64,000 bases of DNA, from assembly GCA_009691705.1 (NCBI GenBank), contig SIAR01000004.1, positions 22,951-86,950 of the forward strand. Direction: 5' to 3'. Source of the DNA: Phycisphaerales bacterium. Its GTDB lineage: Bacteria > Planctomycetota > Phycisphaerae > Phycisphaerales > SM1A02. Positions 17,254 to 26,300 of the stretch are shown here, one piece after another. The stretch's first letter is position 1. Every line of letters starts with the position of its first letter. Position numbers and translations under genes: made by a program. Under the pieces are notes generated by a model. It saw only the letters and a list, made by a program, of their open reading frames with translations, was not told where the DNA came from and ran no database searches.

Positions 17254-18713
17254 TGGCGCGGGATCCCAAATGTGTGCACCGTGGGCGGAGTGCCTGGGGC
17301 GACGCTCTTAATGTAGATGACAGAAACCATCTCCGAATCAGGAGTCACTGGATCGAGTTTTGTGCCATCGGCGAGCGTGACCTCGATCTTGCCACCCGTC
17401 GGCGCCAGATACACGCGTGCGTAGTAGAAGTGCTTGGGCAGCGACTCCCAAGTGCGCAAGTCTGCGCTGTTCATCGCGACCTGATAGAGCACCGACGCGA
17501 TGTAAAGCACCGCCAGCACTCCTGCGGCCGATCCGCCGTTCTGTGAATTGTTCGCGCTTTGCGATCCTGCGTAGAGGGCGTACGAGACAGCCGCTTTCGA
17601 CGCACTCGAAACAAGCGTCGCCAGGATGGTCGCTGGCAACCTGTTTCGAAAGTCTGCGGTGACGATTGCATCGACGTTCGTCAGAATGGTGCTGGTTGGC
17701 GACTGTGATCCAATGCGCGCGGTGAATCCCGCGACTGCCGCTTCGTGGTACTCGAGTTGTGGAAACGCCGCGCCAACGTAAGGCACGCCCGGTAGGAAGA
17801 GCGGGATATCGATGCGCAACTCTTTGCGGCTCGGCGCGAGGCCACTCTCCATGACGATGTAACAGACTCGCCGCGTGGATGCTCCGACTGCAAGATCACT
17901 TGCAAGCCTGGCGTCTGCCGCTAGCGGTGCGCCGTTCGCACGACCCAACATTCCCGCCGCGCGCGAAAAGCATTGGCGGGCCTGTTCAAAGTCTGACGGG
18001 GCGCCGCGGCCGAGATAGAAAACTCCCCGCAACCACGTTGCGACGGGCACCTCGTAGTCGGCGTATCCCTGAAACTGAGCCATCGGCGCATACGCGACAT
18101 CGAGTTTCTCCTGAAACTCAGCACTTTTTAGCGTCGACTCTGGGTCGTACTTCGACGCATCCCCATTGTTCGCCGCCCGCCACTGTTCGTTCTCTTGATC
18201 GATGCGCTTGCGTTCCCGGTCAACTGCATCTTCTTGCCACTTTCGGGCGCGCACGAACTCAACCCCAGCCTTCTCAGGATGCCCCGTTTGCAGGTGGTTC
18301 ATCGCCTGATAGGTGCACGCCAAGATTCGGTCGTAGGTCGTTCCGCGATAGGTCCGGACGGATTGATTCGTCATCGCCGCGGCAACTTCTTCGGTGACCT
18401 TCGTGTCTGCAGCGATATCGAGGTAGGGCTCCATGCGGTCCCACGACTCGTCGAATGCGATGATGCTCGCGTCCAACTGCCACGCTGCGCGCGCGACCGA
18501 TCCCTGTTCAAGATCAAAGATCACCGCGTCGACCTCATCCTCGTGGTACTTCTCCCAGACCGACTGCATCTCTGAGGCTGCTTTCGAGAAGTCGCCATCG
18601 TCGTATGCGGCAACCACATCTTTCATACGGTTGTGATGACTGCAACCGAGCGCGCCACCTGCGACGATGATCGCTGCTGCGAACAACCACAATGGTCTGA
18701 TGGTCCCGCTCAT
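17250..18713 (-). CDS. COG3014-like lipoprotein
   Basis: This 487-residue lipoprotein (signal with ALGC) matches the uncharacterised COG3014 group. The N-terminal half is helical with repeat-like YDDGDFSKAASEM and later YRGTTYDRILACTYQAMNHLQ, which resembles tetratricopeptide packing. The C-terminal half is beta-rich and contains a membrane-like Ala/Gly segment (about 385-420). I chose the ATG at 18713; an in-frame ATG at 18737 overlaps the upstream stop. Function is not known in the family. Genes of this group occur next to LpoB-like and YcfL-like genes in other Gram-negative bacteria, as here. Confidence 0.78.
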   Translation of the reverse strand: MSGTIRPLWLFAAAIIVAGGALGCSHHNRMKDVVAAYDDGDFSKAASEMQSVWEKYHEDEVDAVIFDLEQGSVARAAWQLDASIIAFDESWDRMEPYLDIAADTKVTEEVAAAMTNQSVRTYRGTTYDRILACTYQAMNHLQTGHPEKAGVEFVRARKWQEDAVDRERKRIDQENEQWRAANNGDASKYDPESTLKSAEFQEKLDVAYAPMAQFQGYADYEVPVATWLRGVFYLGRGAPSDFEQARQCFSRAAGMLGRANGAPLAADARLASDLAVGASTRRVCYIVMESGLAPSRKELRIDIPLFLPGVPYVGAAFPQLEYHEAAVAGFTARIGSQSPTSTILTNVDAIVTADFRNRLPATILATLVSSASKAAVSYALYAGSQSANNSQNGGSAAGVLAVLYIASVLYQVAMNSADLRTWESLPKHFYYARVYLAPTGGKIEVTLADGTKLDPVTPDSEMVSVIYIKSVAPGTPPTVHTFGIPRQ

Positions 18714-18717
18714 CTGT

Positions 18718-20886
18718 TTAGGGAACAACGGGAGCAACTAACTCTGCGGCGGGCGCAGCGGGCCACCAACCTGGCACGATGTATGTCGGTGGTTGATTCG
18801 TGTTGATGGTTGTCGAATTCTGCATGTCAAGCACAACGCGTGAATTGCGAATGAACTCAGCCGTCGCCCGAATGACCTCGACATCGGCATCAGTCAACTG
18901 TTGCGCCTGCGTGAGGTTCTGCAAGAACTGCAGTTGCGATTGCCAGCGCAGGAGTCCCTCATCGGTCAGTTGAAGCGCGACTGTGAGATTCATCCCAGAT
19001 TGCACATTTACCGTTCGAGACCACGGCCGAAAGCCCTCGCATGAGATGGTGACCTTGTGCAGTCCTGGAAAGACGTTCATCAACTCTGGCGCACTGCCGA
19101 CCACAACGCCGTCTATCTCGACTGATGCGTTGGTCGCAAGCAAGTTCCAATTCACGCCACTCACGATGTATCGACCCGTCGCGGGGTCGGACACGACGCC
19201 TGGAACCGACATGTCTTGCATCGTGCAAACCACCCGCAATGCCACCTTCTCAGGAAGCGCCGCGCCGCCCTGCAACGCCGACTCGCTGCAACGCTTCGCC
19301 AGGCTGTCGCCAACCGAATGCGCACACCTGCGAATCACGACATCGATGAGATCGCGTTTCTGTTGCAGCGTTGGAGACTCGCGAATCTTCTCAGTCGCTG
19401 TGACCGAATCGCTCGTTATCACTTGTCCCTCTGCGCGACCGAGCAATCGATAGGTCACATCCATCTGAGCCGAACGAATACTTGTTGTTGCGCCGTACGC
19501 CTCAGCGTCGATTCGGTCGTTGATGTATGCCGTGATAGAGGCGATCATGATGTAATCAACCCCCATCTGCTGCGCGAGTCGAAGGGCGCTTGTCTCGTCG
19601 CTGAGCAGGCGGTCCAAATCTTTCTGTGGGTCGACTGCTGTACCCGCATTCGCACCCGCCGCTGCGAATCGCGCGACAGCGTTGAGCGTGTCTTCACGAC
19701 TCACCGTGGTGAAGCAGAGTCGATCAACTTCGGCTGCGATGTAATCCTCGAGCACCATCACCTTTTCTGGCGCGACATCTGCGGGACGATTCTTCACGAA
19801 GATCGCCGCGGTGTATCGCTTGCCCGTTGATTGCACGGGCGGGAGTGGCGTGACTGGCGTGAGTGGATTGTTCGGCGCAGGTGCGGCAACTGGCGCACTG
19901 GATGGTGCGGCAACTGGCGCACTGGATGGTGCGGCAACTGGCGCACTGGATGGTGCGGTGCTCAACGTCGGACAGTTCGACTCAGTCGTACGACGCACGA
20001 TGCATCCCGCTGCAACGCCGAAGTCCCCGCCGCAGACTCCCGCGCGCGATGAACGGGTATCGGCGGATTGAATCTGAATCCATCCCACAGAAACCTCTTC
20101 ATCGCCAATCGACTCACCAGTATCTGGATCAACGAGTGCCTGCCCTTGCGCAAAGACTTGCCAGATCTGACCCGCTGCAACACCCGCACCTGCACCACGG
20201 CTGATTGTTGCGATGCGGTCGGTGATTGCGAGAATCTTCGCCGGCATGAGGCGATCAACGATGTCACGGGCAACTTGTTCGGCAGTCGACCGCGCAATCG
20301 ACAAGATCATCGAGTCGGTGAAGCGTCCCCCCTGCACGGTTGTGTTCGTGGGGTCGTTGATGATCCGCTGATCGTCGAATTGCGAATTCACACTCTCGAC
20401 GAGCCTTCCACTCGTCGTGTTGTAGACCTTTGTGACGACTGCCAACTTCACAAGCCGACGGGTCATCTTCTGCCCGAGTCCCTCGAAGTGCGCCGACTCG
20501 ATGTAATCCTGAAAGTCAGCGATTTGTGGCACGATCAACCAGCGGATTCCCCGCAGCGAAAAACTCTTCGCTGCCTGTGCATCCATCGCGTCGATGTTTC
20601 CGCTCGTTGCGAAATCTTGCTCGCGCAGGAGTTGCGGCCAATCGTTGCGCGCGATCACGTCGAACTTTGCAGTCGCGCCGATGGCCGCAGTCAACTGTCC
20701 ATCGAGCGACTGCTTGACGCGGTCGAGTTCGAGCAACTGCTCGCCGTCGCGTGCTGCGAGTGTTTGAACGAGCGCCGGCAGAACTTCGACCGTGCCAATG
20801 CCAACGGCAATTCGCCCGGCGGGCGCTGGCGTTTGCGCGAGCAAATGAGTTGTGAGTGCGAGTGTCGTGATCAATGAGGTGAGCAT
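18718..20886 (-). CDS. CsgG-like secreted protein with PEGA domain
   Basis: This 722-residue protein has a signal peptide (about 17 residues) and an N-terminal CsgG-like fold: RIAVGIGTVEVLP, KFDVIARNDWPQLLREQD and LIVPQIADFQDY. A Pro/Ser/Ala linker with three identical APSSAPVA repeats follows (about 310-335), then a second CsgG-like module (RYTAAIFVKNRP, DYIMIASITAYIND), then a PEGA-type beta domain (EIDGVVVGSAPELMNVFPGLHKVTI). CsgG relatives form outer-membrane pores or activate peptidoglycan synthesis. It is the first gene of the cluster with GGGAGA 8 bases before the ATG, and 4 bases separate it from the COG3014-like gene. Confidence 0.8.
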   Translation of the reverse strand: MLTSLITTLALTTHLLAQTPAPAGRIAVGIGTVEVLPALVQTLAARDGEQLLELDRVKQSLDGQLTAAIGATAKFDVIARNDWPQLLREQDFATSGNIDAMDAQAAKSFSLRGIRWLIVPQIADFQDYIESAHFEGLGQKMTRRLVKLAVVTKVYNTTSGRLVESVNSQFDDQRIINDPTNTTVQGGRFTDSMILSIARSTAEQVARDIVDRLMPAKILAITDRIATISRGAGAGVAAGQIWQVFAQGQALVDPDTGESIGDEEVSVGWIQIQSADTRSSRAGVCGGDFGVAAGCIVRRTTESNCPTLSTAPSSAPVAAPSSAPVAAPSSAPVAAPAPNNPLTPVTPLPPVQSTGKRYTAAIFVKNRPADVAPEKVMVLEDYIAAEVDRLCFTTVSREDTLNAVARFAAAGANAGTAVDPQKDLDRLLSDETSALRLAQQMGVDYIMIASITAYINDRIDAEAYGATTSIRSAQMDVTYRLLGRAEGQVITSDSVTATEKIRESPTLQQKRDLIDVVIRRCAHSVGDSLAKRCSESALQGGAALPEKVALRVVCTMQDMSVPGVVSDPATGRYIVSGVNWNLLATNASVEIDGVVVGSAPELMNVFPGLHKVTISCEGFRPWSRTVNVQSGMNLTVALQLTDEGLLRWQSQLQFLQNLTQAQQLTDADVEVIRATAEFIRNSRVVLDMQNSTTINTNQPPTYIVPGWWPAAPAAELVAPVVP
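19881..19952 (-). repeat. Three perfect 24-base tandem repeats inside the CsgG-like gene
   Basis: Three identical 24-base copies start at 19881, 19905 and 19929. They encode the octapeptide APSSAPVA in the linker between the two CsgG-like modules. Perfect identity indicates recent expansion and a length-variable, flexible linker. Confidence 0.95.
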
Positions 20887-20955
20887 GGATGGATTCTCCC
20901 GAATGTGGGGAGCGAGAACCGATGTTCCCGCGCCCCCACAGTCTAGAGCCCCGCC

Positions 20956-20993
20956 ACTGAAGTCAAGAGACTGAAGTCAAGAGACTGAAGTCA
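20956..20993. repeat. 14-base tandem repeat in intergenic region
   Basis: The unit ACTGAAGTCAAGAG occurs twice head-to-tail (20956-20969, 20970-20983) and a third partial copy follows to 20993. It lies between the start of the CsgG-like gene and the stop of the PEP-CTERM gene, just upstream of the cluster promoter region. It could be a regulator site or simple slippage. Confidence 0.8.
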
Positions 20994-20995
20994 CG

Positions 20996-21715
20996 TCACT
21001 CCCGTTTGCGCGATCCCGCCGCAGCGGTGGCAAGCCCTGCCGCGCCGAGCAAAGCAACTGCTGGAGCTGGCACCGCAACACCTTCGACGCGCACGAGGTC
21101 GAATCGCAGCGTTCCTGCGCTTGAGTAGTTTGCAGTCGCTCCTGTGGCTGCGTAGGCACTCGTTGTCGGCGCGAAGACGCTCACCATGCGCACCGCAAAC
21201 TTGGCATTGCCGGCGACGCCGCTGATCTTGCTCAGATCGCAGCGCCGCTGGGCTTGCCAGACATCTGCGCCGAGAGTCGCTTCGAAGATTCCACTTTCGG
21301 AGAGACCATCGCTCGTGTACACGGCGCCATCCAATGTGTATTGCAGTTGTGTGAACCGACTTGAAGAGCCCGAGTGTCGCTCGTACCAAGTCACGACGAT
21401 CGACTCATACCCTGCCGTCGAGAGTGCGAAGGCGGCTCCTCGCTCACAGCTTCCCGTGCCCTGCGCTGCGAATGCGGCGAGATTCCATCCCTTGTTTTCT
21501 GCTGGGATTGATGCGCCGTCGTCGGCCGCAGCACCCGCCGAGAACGCCGACGAAACTCCACCAATTGTTTGTGCAAACCCAATTCCGGTCGCAGTATCAG
21601 TCGTTCCCTTGGGGCCGTTGAAATTCCATTCGCAGAAGACGATCGCTCCTTGCGCGCTGCTCGCGGCAACTAGGGTCGTCAGCACAACGCTCATCATCGA
21701 TAGGACTGCTCTCAT
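20996..21715 (-). CDS. Secreted protein with PEP-CTERM-like sorting tail
   Basis: This 239-residue protein has a signal peptide (ending SSAQGA), a lamin-tail or jelly-roll-like beta domain of about 180 residues, and a C-terminal tail of VPAPAVALLG, a hydrophobic Ala-rich helix, and terminal SRKRE. That tripartite Pro-x-Pro, helix, basic cluster is the PEP-CTERM layout for exosortase sorting, here a variant form. The domain contains FCEWNFNGPKG and YESIVVTWYERHSG, as seen in several planctomycete PEP-CTERM proteins. No exosortase gene is in the window. Biological role unknown. Confidence 0.82.
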   Translation of the reverse strand: MRAVLSMMSVVLTTLVAASSAQGAIVFCEWNFNGPKGTTDTATGIGFAQTIGGVSSAFSAGAAADDGASIPAENKGWNLAAFAAQGTGSCERGAAFALSTAGYESIVVTWYERHSGSSSRFTQLQYTLDGAVYTSDGLSESGIFEATLGADVWQAQRRCDLSKISGVAGNAKFAVRMVSVFAPTTSAYAATGATANYSSAGTLRFDLVRVEGVAVPAPAVALLGAAGLATAAAGSRKRE

Positions 21716-21880
21716 GTTCGAATCTCGCTTTCATGGCGCACGAATATGCAACACGCGCACGACGCCCACGCCCGCTTCTGGATGACGCATCCAGCATTGC
21801 CGTGCGAACCTATGGCGGCGCCGAGTGACATCTCTCATAGATGTCCTTTTTTCTTTTGTTGGCGCGCGCACTCCCCTGCG

Positions 21881-22528
21881 TCAGCGTCCAGCGGGCGCGG
21901 TCGGATTCGCGGCCGCCCGCGCGGCGAGAACACGCTTCGACCACCGCGCCACCTTCAACATGATTGCGATGATCGCAATGACCACCACCAACGCGACAAC
22001 TGCCGCAACCAGTGGCAGCAATATCGCGAGCACCGCGAGTGTGACACTCGCGATTGTCTCCACAATCGAGAAGATCGGATTCAGAATCCCACCACTCACC
22101 GCCGTTGAGCCAGCCCGAATCGTGCCCGATGCAATATGCACCCCCGTCGCAACACCGCCCCCCACAACCGCAGCGAGCGCCCACGTCGCCCAGGGTGGAA
22201 CCGCGGTTGTGTCCATGCCAGAAGCTGACGCCAATTGTGTTGCCATCGCAAGAGTTCCAGCGACGGCTGCGACCGGAGTCCCGGCAACATCAAGCACATG
22301 ATCGAGCCACGGAATCAGCATCCCCAATATCTCGAGTACGCACGCAGCGCAAAAGCAGATCACCGCGGGCATGGTTCCAATCCACGAGAGCGATTCTCCT
22401 GGACTGAGCCATCCAAAGTGCACCGCGAGCGAAAGCAACGCGAGTGGCGCGAAGATGCGCATGCCACATGCCGCGCTGAGTGCAAATCCAACGACCACTG
22501 CCAATGTGTAACTGAGTGTTTCTTCCAT
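21881..22528 (-). CDS. DUF4126 family membrane protein
   Basis: This 215-residue integral membrane protein has about five to six hydrophobic helices and the DUF4126 pattern: AACGMRIFAPLALLSL near the start, then helix pairs with glycine-rich connections such as GTPVAAVAGTLAMA and GGGVATGVHIAS. The C-terminus ends in a basic Arg/Ala tail. The start at 22528 gives MEETLSYTLAVVVGFALS, a natural first membrane helix; a longer frame upstream is unlikely. It lies 16 bases after the YbhB-like gene on the same strand and may be co-transcribed. Function unknown. Confidence 0.82.
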   Translation of the reverse strand: MEETLSYTLAVVVGFALSAACGMRIFAPLALLSLAVHFGWLSPGESLSWIGTMPAVICFCAACVLEILGMLIPWLDHVLDVAGTPVAAVAGTLAMATQLASASGMDTTAVPPWATWALAAVVGGGVATGVHIASGTIRAGSTAVSGGILNPIFSIVETIASVTLAVLAILLPLVAAVVALVVVIAIIAIMLKVARWSKRVLAARAAANPTAPAGR

Positions 22529-22544
22529 AGTTCTTTCGGTGCCG

Positions 22545-23123
22545 TCAGGGACTGTCAATGACCAAGGGTCGTTCGTACAAACCGACGAGTGTTGCGGTTG
22601 AGAGCACATGACCTTCAATCGCCTTCTTGAATTGCTTTGCCGTCGCCCCCTGCTTCAATTCGATACTCGCATCGAGCGCATAGATAGTGAATGTGTAGTG
22701 ATGCACACCACTGCCCTTGCCCGGGGCAGATCCCCAGTAACCAGGACGTTCCTTGCCCCACGAGGTCACTCCCTGCCGTGCGCCCGCCGGAATTTTCACT
22801 TCAAGGTCCTGCGGCACCCCCGCAGTGAGCGCCGTTGTCGTTGCAGGAATACCCCAGATGATCCAGTGCACAAATCCGCGTGCTTGTGGATCGTCCATCA
22901 TGATCGCAAATGTCACCGTCGCTTTGGGCGCGTCACTCCACGCGAGTGGAGGCGACGTGCCCGCGCCATCGGCAGTGCATTCTGTTGGAAGTGCGGTGTT
23001 AGTCGCGAAGAGCGTGCTCGTGAGCGCGAATGGTTTTTCGGCAGGAACGGGCGCAGGCGCGGGCGTCTGCGCTATCGCCACCGATGCACTCAGCGCAACA
23101 CAGAACATCGAGTACTTCATCAT
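22545..23123 (-). CDS. YbhB/YbcL family (phosphatidylethanolamine-binding-like) secreted protein
   Basis: This protein of about 192 residues starts with a signal peptide (ASVAIAQ) and carries the PEBP fold of bacterial YbhB/YbcL proteins: PTECTADGAGTSPPLAWSDAPK near the anion pocket, MMDDPQARGFVHWIIWGIPA, and GYWGSAPGKGSGVHHYTFTIYALD. These match the DPD, xHW and GxHRY motifs of the family. Two consecutive ATG codons at 23123 and 23120 are equally possible. Bacterial members are small periplasmic proteins of undefined ligand. Confidence 0.9.
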   Translation of the reverse strand: MMKYSMFCVALSASVAIAQTPAPAPVPAEKPFALTSTLFATNTALPTECTADGAGTSPPLAWSDAPKATVTFAIMMDDPQARGFVHWIIWGIPATTTALTAGVPQDLEVKIPAGARQGVTSWGKERPGYWGSAPGKGSGVHHYTFTIYALDASIELKQGATAKQFKKAIEGHVLSTATLVGLYERPLVIDSP

Positions 23124-23190
23124 GTTGCAAATTGTAACCGCACGCGAGCGCAGAGAGCCAACCAACCTCATGAATGCGTAGCCTCAACGG

Positions 23191-24039
23191 ATGTTTCAGA
23201 CTCAGCCAATTCGCGCGGGATGCACAGCAGCGATGGTCATGCTGCTCGGCGGCGACCAAGTCGCTGTCACCCCCGAGGGGCGGGCACTCATCGCGGCACT
23301 AGACCTCAAGGCAGGTGCCGAACTTGCGCAGAGTGCGGCGCGCAAATCTGCCGGAGCCGCGCAGCGCATTCGCCTGCGAAAGGCCTGCATTCGCGCATGG
23401 ATGCACGAACTCGCGCAGTGCGATCCTGACATCACATTGCAACTGATTGTCCCAGGCGCAGGACTCGCCCCCCTCGCCCTCGATTGGTGTGCGACCCACC
23501 CACACTCCCACGCAATCGAACTCGACTACGAACAAGTCGATGCGAAACGGGCGTTGATCGCACAGTGCGCACCACCCTCGATTGCCAAGCGCATCACCTG
23601 TGCAACGTGCGATCTGCGCGCAGTCGAGGCGGCGCGCGCTGTTCTGGGCGCGAGTGGATGGCGCCCCGAGCGTCCTGCACTCTGGGTCTTTGAAGGACTC
23701 TCCTACTACATCTCGAGCGCTGAACTTGCTGCACTAATCCGCCTTGCATTTTCAGGATCACGCGAATCGCGGGTGATTATCGAATTCAGTGGACCCCGCC
23801 ACGAACTCACCCAAGATGCGCGGGCGCAGACCGAGCGCTATCACCAGTTCATCGCACACACGATCGGCGCGCAAGACCTCGAAGTCACTGATATCGATGC
23901 TGTGGCGCAGAGTGCGCAGGCGCGCATCGAACGACTCGTCGATCCATCGATGCTCGAAGAGACCCTGAACTTTCCCCGCTTCTTTCACACCCCCCGTGAG
24001 AGCGCGATGCGCATGGCGATGCTCATGGCACGCGCATGA
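23191..24039 (+). CDS. Class I SAM-dependent methyltransferase, LCMT/PPM-like
   Basis: This 282-residue protein looks like the leucine-carboxyl-methyltransferase (PF04072-type) family. Supporting motifs are LIVPGAGLAPLALDW for the glycine-rich SAM loop, AIELDYEQVDAKRALIA for the acidic SAM ligand strand, LWVFEGLSYYIS and RVIIEFSG. Bacterial members often act on small molecules or polyketides and the substrate cannot be named. It overlaps the start of a RsmB-like RNA methyltransferase gene by 4 bases, so both are likely in one transcript. It is divergent from the YbhB-like gene. Confidence 0.75.
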   Translation: MFQTQPIRAGCTAAMVMLLGGDQVAVTPEGRALIAALDLKAGAELAQSAARKSAGAAQRIRLRKACIRAWMHELAQCDPDITLQLIVPGAGLAPLALDWCATHPHSHAIELDYEQVDAKRALIAQCAPPSIAKRITCATCDLRAVEAARAVLGASGWRPERPALWVFEGLSYYISSAELAALIRLAFSGSRESRVIIEFSGPRHELTQDARAQTERYHQFIAHTIGAQDLEVTDIDAVAQSAQARIERLVDPSMLEETLNFPRFFHTPRESAMRMAMLMARA

Positions 24040-24974
24040 ACCCGCCTCCCATGAACCCACTGTTGCTCGAGCGACTTCGGGCAATCCTGCCTGCCGAGTC
24101 GTGTGAATTGCTCAAGCCACGACCGACGCCGATTTCACTTCGGCTCAACCCACTGCGCGCTCCTCCTAACGAGACTCTTGCCGCTCTGCGTGCCGCACTC
24201 GGCGCCGCCGGCCACACGCTCAACCCAGTTACGTGGTTTGCACTCGCTTTCACGACCTCTGCAACTGTTCGCACCCTGCAAGAACTTCCCCAACACGCCG
24301 CGGGCGCATTTCATATTCAGTCTCTGTCGAGCATGATTCCAGCACTTGTGCTTGATACGCAGCCAGGAGAAATGGCCCTTGATCTCTGCGCCGCGCCTGG
24401 CAGCAAGACTTCACAGATTGCTGCGATGATGAGCAACCGCGGACAACTGATAGCGATCGATTCGAGTCGCCCGCGCTGCTATCGCTTGCGTGAAGTGCTG
24501 CGCGTGCTGGGCGCTCAAGCCGAGTGCCTTTGCGCGCACGGCGAACGTTGGGGGCGGGGGCATCCCATGCAGTTCGATCGGGTGCTCGTTGATGTTCCAT
24601 GCAGTGGTGAGGGACGCATCCACGTGGGCGACTCGGCCGCCCTCGCCGACTGGTCACTTACGAAGGTGCGACGACTCGCCTCGCTTCAGAAGTCTTTGAT
24701 GCACTCGGCGATCGATGCTCTGCGCCCAGGAGGCACGCTCGTCTATTCGACGTGCACATTTGCTCCAGAAGAAAACGAATTGGTTCTACAACGCGCGCTC
24801 GATCGTTACAAGGATCGCATCGCAATCACTCCCATCACGCATGCTCTGCCGCCGAGCTGCCCAGCCGTCACTAACTGGTTGGGACACGAATTGCATCCAG
24901 CGATTGCCAACGCTCGTCGCATTCTGCCGCCGCTCGAAGGATTCTTCGTCGCTGCGCTTCGCAAGCGTCAATAG
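24036..24974 (+). CDS. RsmB/NOP family RNA cytosine-C5 methyltransferase
   Basis: This 312-residue enzyme methylates cytosine C5 in rRNA or tRNA. The SAM loop DLCAAPGSKTSQIA lies near residue 115, the Cys loop DVPCSGEG near 190, and the nucleophile motif YSTCTFAPEENE near 235. Both family cysteines are present. The N-terminal PUA-like part is short, and C-terminal PPLEGFFVAALRKRQ is the family ending. RsmB versus RsmF cannot be separated. The start overlaps the stop of the upstream methyltransferase (ATGA). Confidence 0.9.
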   Translation: MNPPPMNPLLLERLRAILPAESCELLKPRPTPISLRLNPLRAPPNETLAALRAALGAAGHTLNPVTWFALAFTTSATVRTLQELPQHAAGAFHIQSLSSMIPALVLDTQPGEMALDLCAAPGSKTSQIAAMMSNRGQLIAIDSSRPRCYRLREVLRVLGAQAECLCAHGERWGRGHPMQFDRVLVDVPCSGEGRIHVGDSAALADWSLTKVRRLASLQKSLMHSAIDALRPGGTLVYSTCTFAPEENELVLQRALDRYKDRIAITPITHALPPSCPAVTNWLGHELHPAIANARRILPPLEGFFVAALRKRQ

Positions 24975-24984
24975 CCACCGAGCT

Positions 24985-25079
24985 GATCACTCTTGCGTCA
25001 TCGCCGCAGGACAAGTTCGCCCGCAGTTCTCCCAACTCCGATCACTCTTGCGCTATCGCCGCAGGACAAGTTCGCCCGC
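24985..25079. repeat. Direct repeat of about 40 bases between convergent genes
   Basis: Two copies (24985-25024 and 25040-25079), starting GATCACTCTTGCG and ending GCAGGACAAGTTCGCCCGC, differ at only two adjacent bases and are separated by 15 bases. They lie in the 219-base gap between the stops of the RNA methyltransferase and HlyD-like genes. No ORF or hairpin terminator is evident. Role unknown. Confidence 0.9.
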
Positions 25080-25193
25080 GGCGAGTTTGCAAGCCGAGCA
25101 AGTCTGCGCAGCTCGGCGCAGCATGTCTGAGTCCGCGGGCAATTTGGACTGCGGCTCTCACACTCCGACCGCCCTTGCCCGCGCCCCTCACAA

Positions 25194-26300
25194 TCAACGC
25201 TGAATGTCTGGCTCCGTCTCAATGGGCGCCTCAATGAACACGTCCACCAGTTGCCCCGGCATCAGTTTCGTCGTGTGTGGGTTATCAAGTTCGTACTCCA
25301 CCTCCATCACTCGCACATCGACGCGCTCAGCAGAGTCTCCACTCAACAATCGTTTTGGAATGATCAGCGGAGTCCCGCGCAGAAACCGCAGTGCAAACAC
25401 GCCGCGTGATCCCCCACGCGCACTCGCGACTGCCTTCGACTCGGGACGAAAGCGCCACGCATCCATCTCATCGATCTGCACCCGAACATGCAGTGGATCG
25501 AGTGCTCCAATGGCGACAACCTGTTGCACCGATCCAGGCACGACGTGCTCTCCTGGGTCGATATCGATGTAGAGCACAGTTCCCGCGATCGTTGACTTGA
25601 CCGACTCGCGTTCGAGCTGAGTCTCTGCCCGCGCAGCCTCAGCTTGCGCAACTGCGACCTCTGCCGCAGCAACCGCGAGATCTTCAGGCCATGCCCCCTG
25701 CTTCACCTGATCGCGCCGCGCACTCGCGGTGTCGAATCCTGCCTGAGCCGCAGCAACCTCATATTCGAGCCGCGGTTGTTCATTGCGACTCGCCGCGGTG
25801 TTGATGCCGAGTTCTTCGAGTCGCGCAAGACGACCTTTGGCATCAACGAGCTGCGCCGCTGCCGAAGCGACGACCGCTTCACTCTCGCGCAATGTCGTTT
25901 CACGCGGAAGCGCCTTCACCGCCGCCAGTTTTGCCGAAGCGACCCTCAATCGGGCATTCGCAGCGCCTAACTCAGCCCGCGTTTGCCGTGAATCAAGACG
26001 AAAGAGCAGCTGTCCAATCGCCACCGACTCTCCCTCAATCACAGCCACTTCTTCGACGACTCCCGCGAGCGCTGTTCCAACGCTGACGATGTCAGATGAC
26101 GGCAGCACTGTGCCAATTCCCGCGATGCGTTCTTCAAATGGACTGTGCGGTGGATCGACTGCTGTCGAACCAATGGGCACCCGCGGCACTTGCGATCGCA
26201 CTATGTAGACCGCGAGTCCGATACCGATTAGCGCAACGGATGGAATCAGCAGGTAGCGCACTGGAATGAGGGCGCGCATTTTGGCGGAGGGTCTAAGCAT
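25194..26300 (-). CDS. HlyD/DevB-family adaptor subunit of an ABC exporter
   Basis: This 368-residue membrane-fusion protein has one N-terminal membrane helix (RYLLIPSVALIGIGLAVYIV), a lipoyl half (GVVEEVAVIEGESVAIGQLLFRLDS), a long coiled coil (about residues 100-220 rich in Ala/Glu/Arg), then GTVLYIDIDPGEHVVPG and barrel strands. It is most like the DevB/MacA group that partners ABC exporters. I chose the ATG at 26300, overlapping the ATPase stop by 8 bases; a longer frame reaches 26348 but sits inside the ATPase. It is the last gene of the operon permease-ATPase-adaptor. Confidence 0.88.
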   Translation of the reverse strand: MLRPSAKMRALIPVRYLLIPSVALIGIGLAVYIVRSQVPRVPIGSTAVDPPHSPFEERIAGIGTVLPSSDIVSVGTALAGVVEEVAVIEGESVAIGQLLFRLDSRQTRAELGAANARLRVASAKLAAVKALPRETTLRESEAVVASAAAQLVDAKGRLARLEELGINTAASRNEQPRLEYEVAAAQAGFDTASARRDQVKQGAWPEDLAVAAAEVAVAQAEAARAETQLERESVKSTIAGTVLYIDIDPGEHVVPGSVQQVVAIGALDPLHVRVQIDEMDAWRFRPESKAVASARGGSRGVFALRFLRGTPLIIPKRLLSGDSAERVDVRVMEVEYELDNPHTTKLMPGQLVDVFIEAPIETEPDIQR

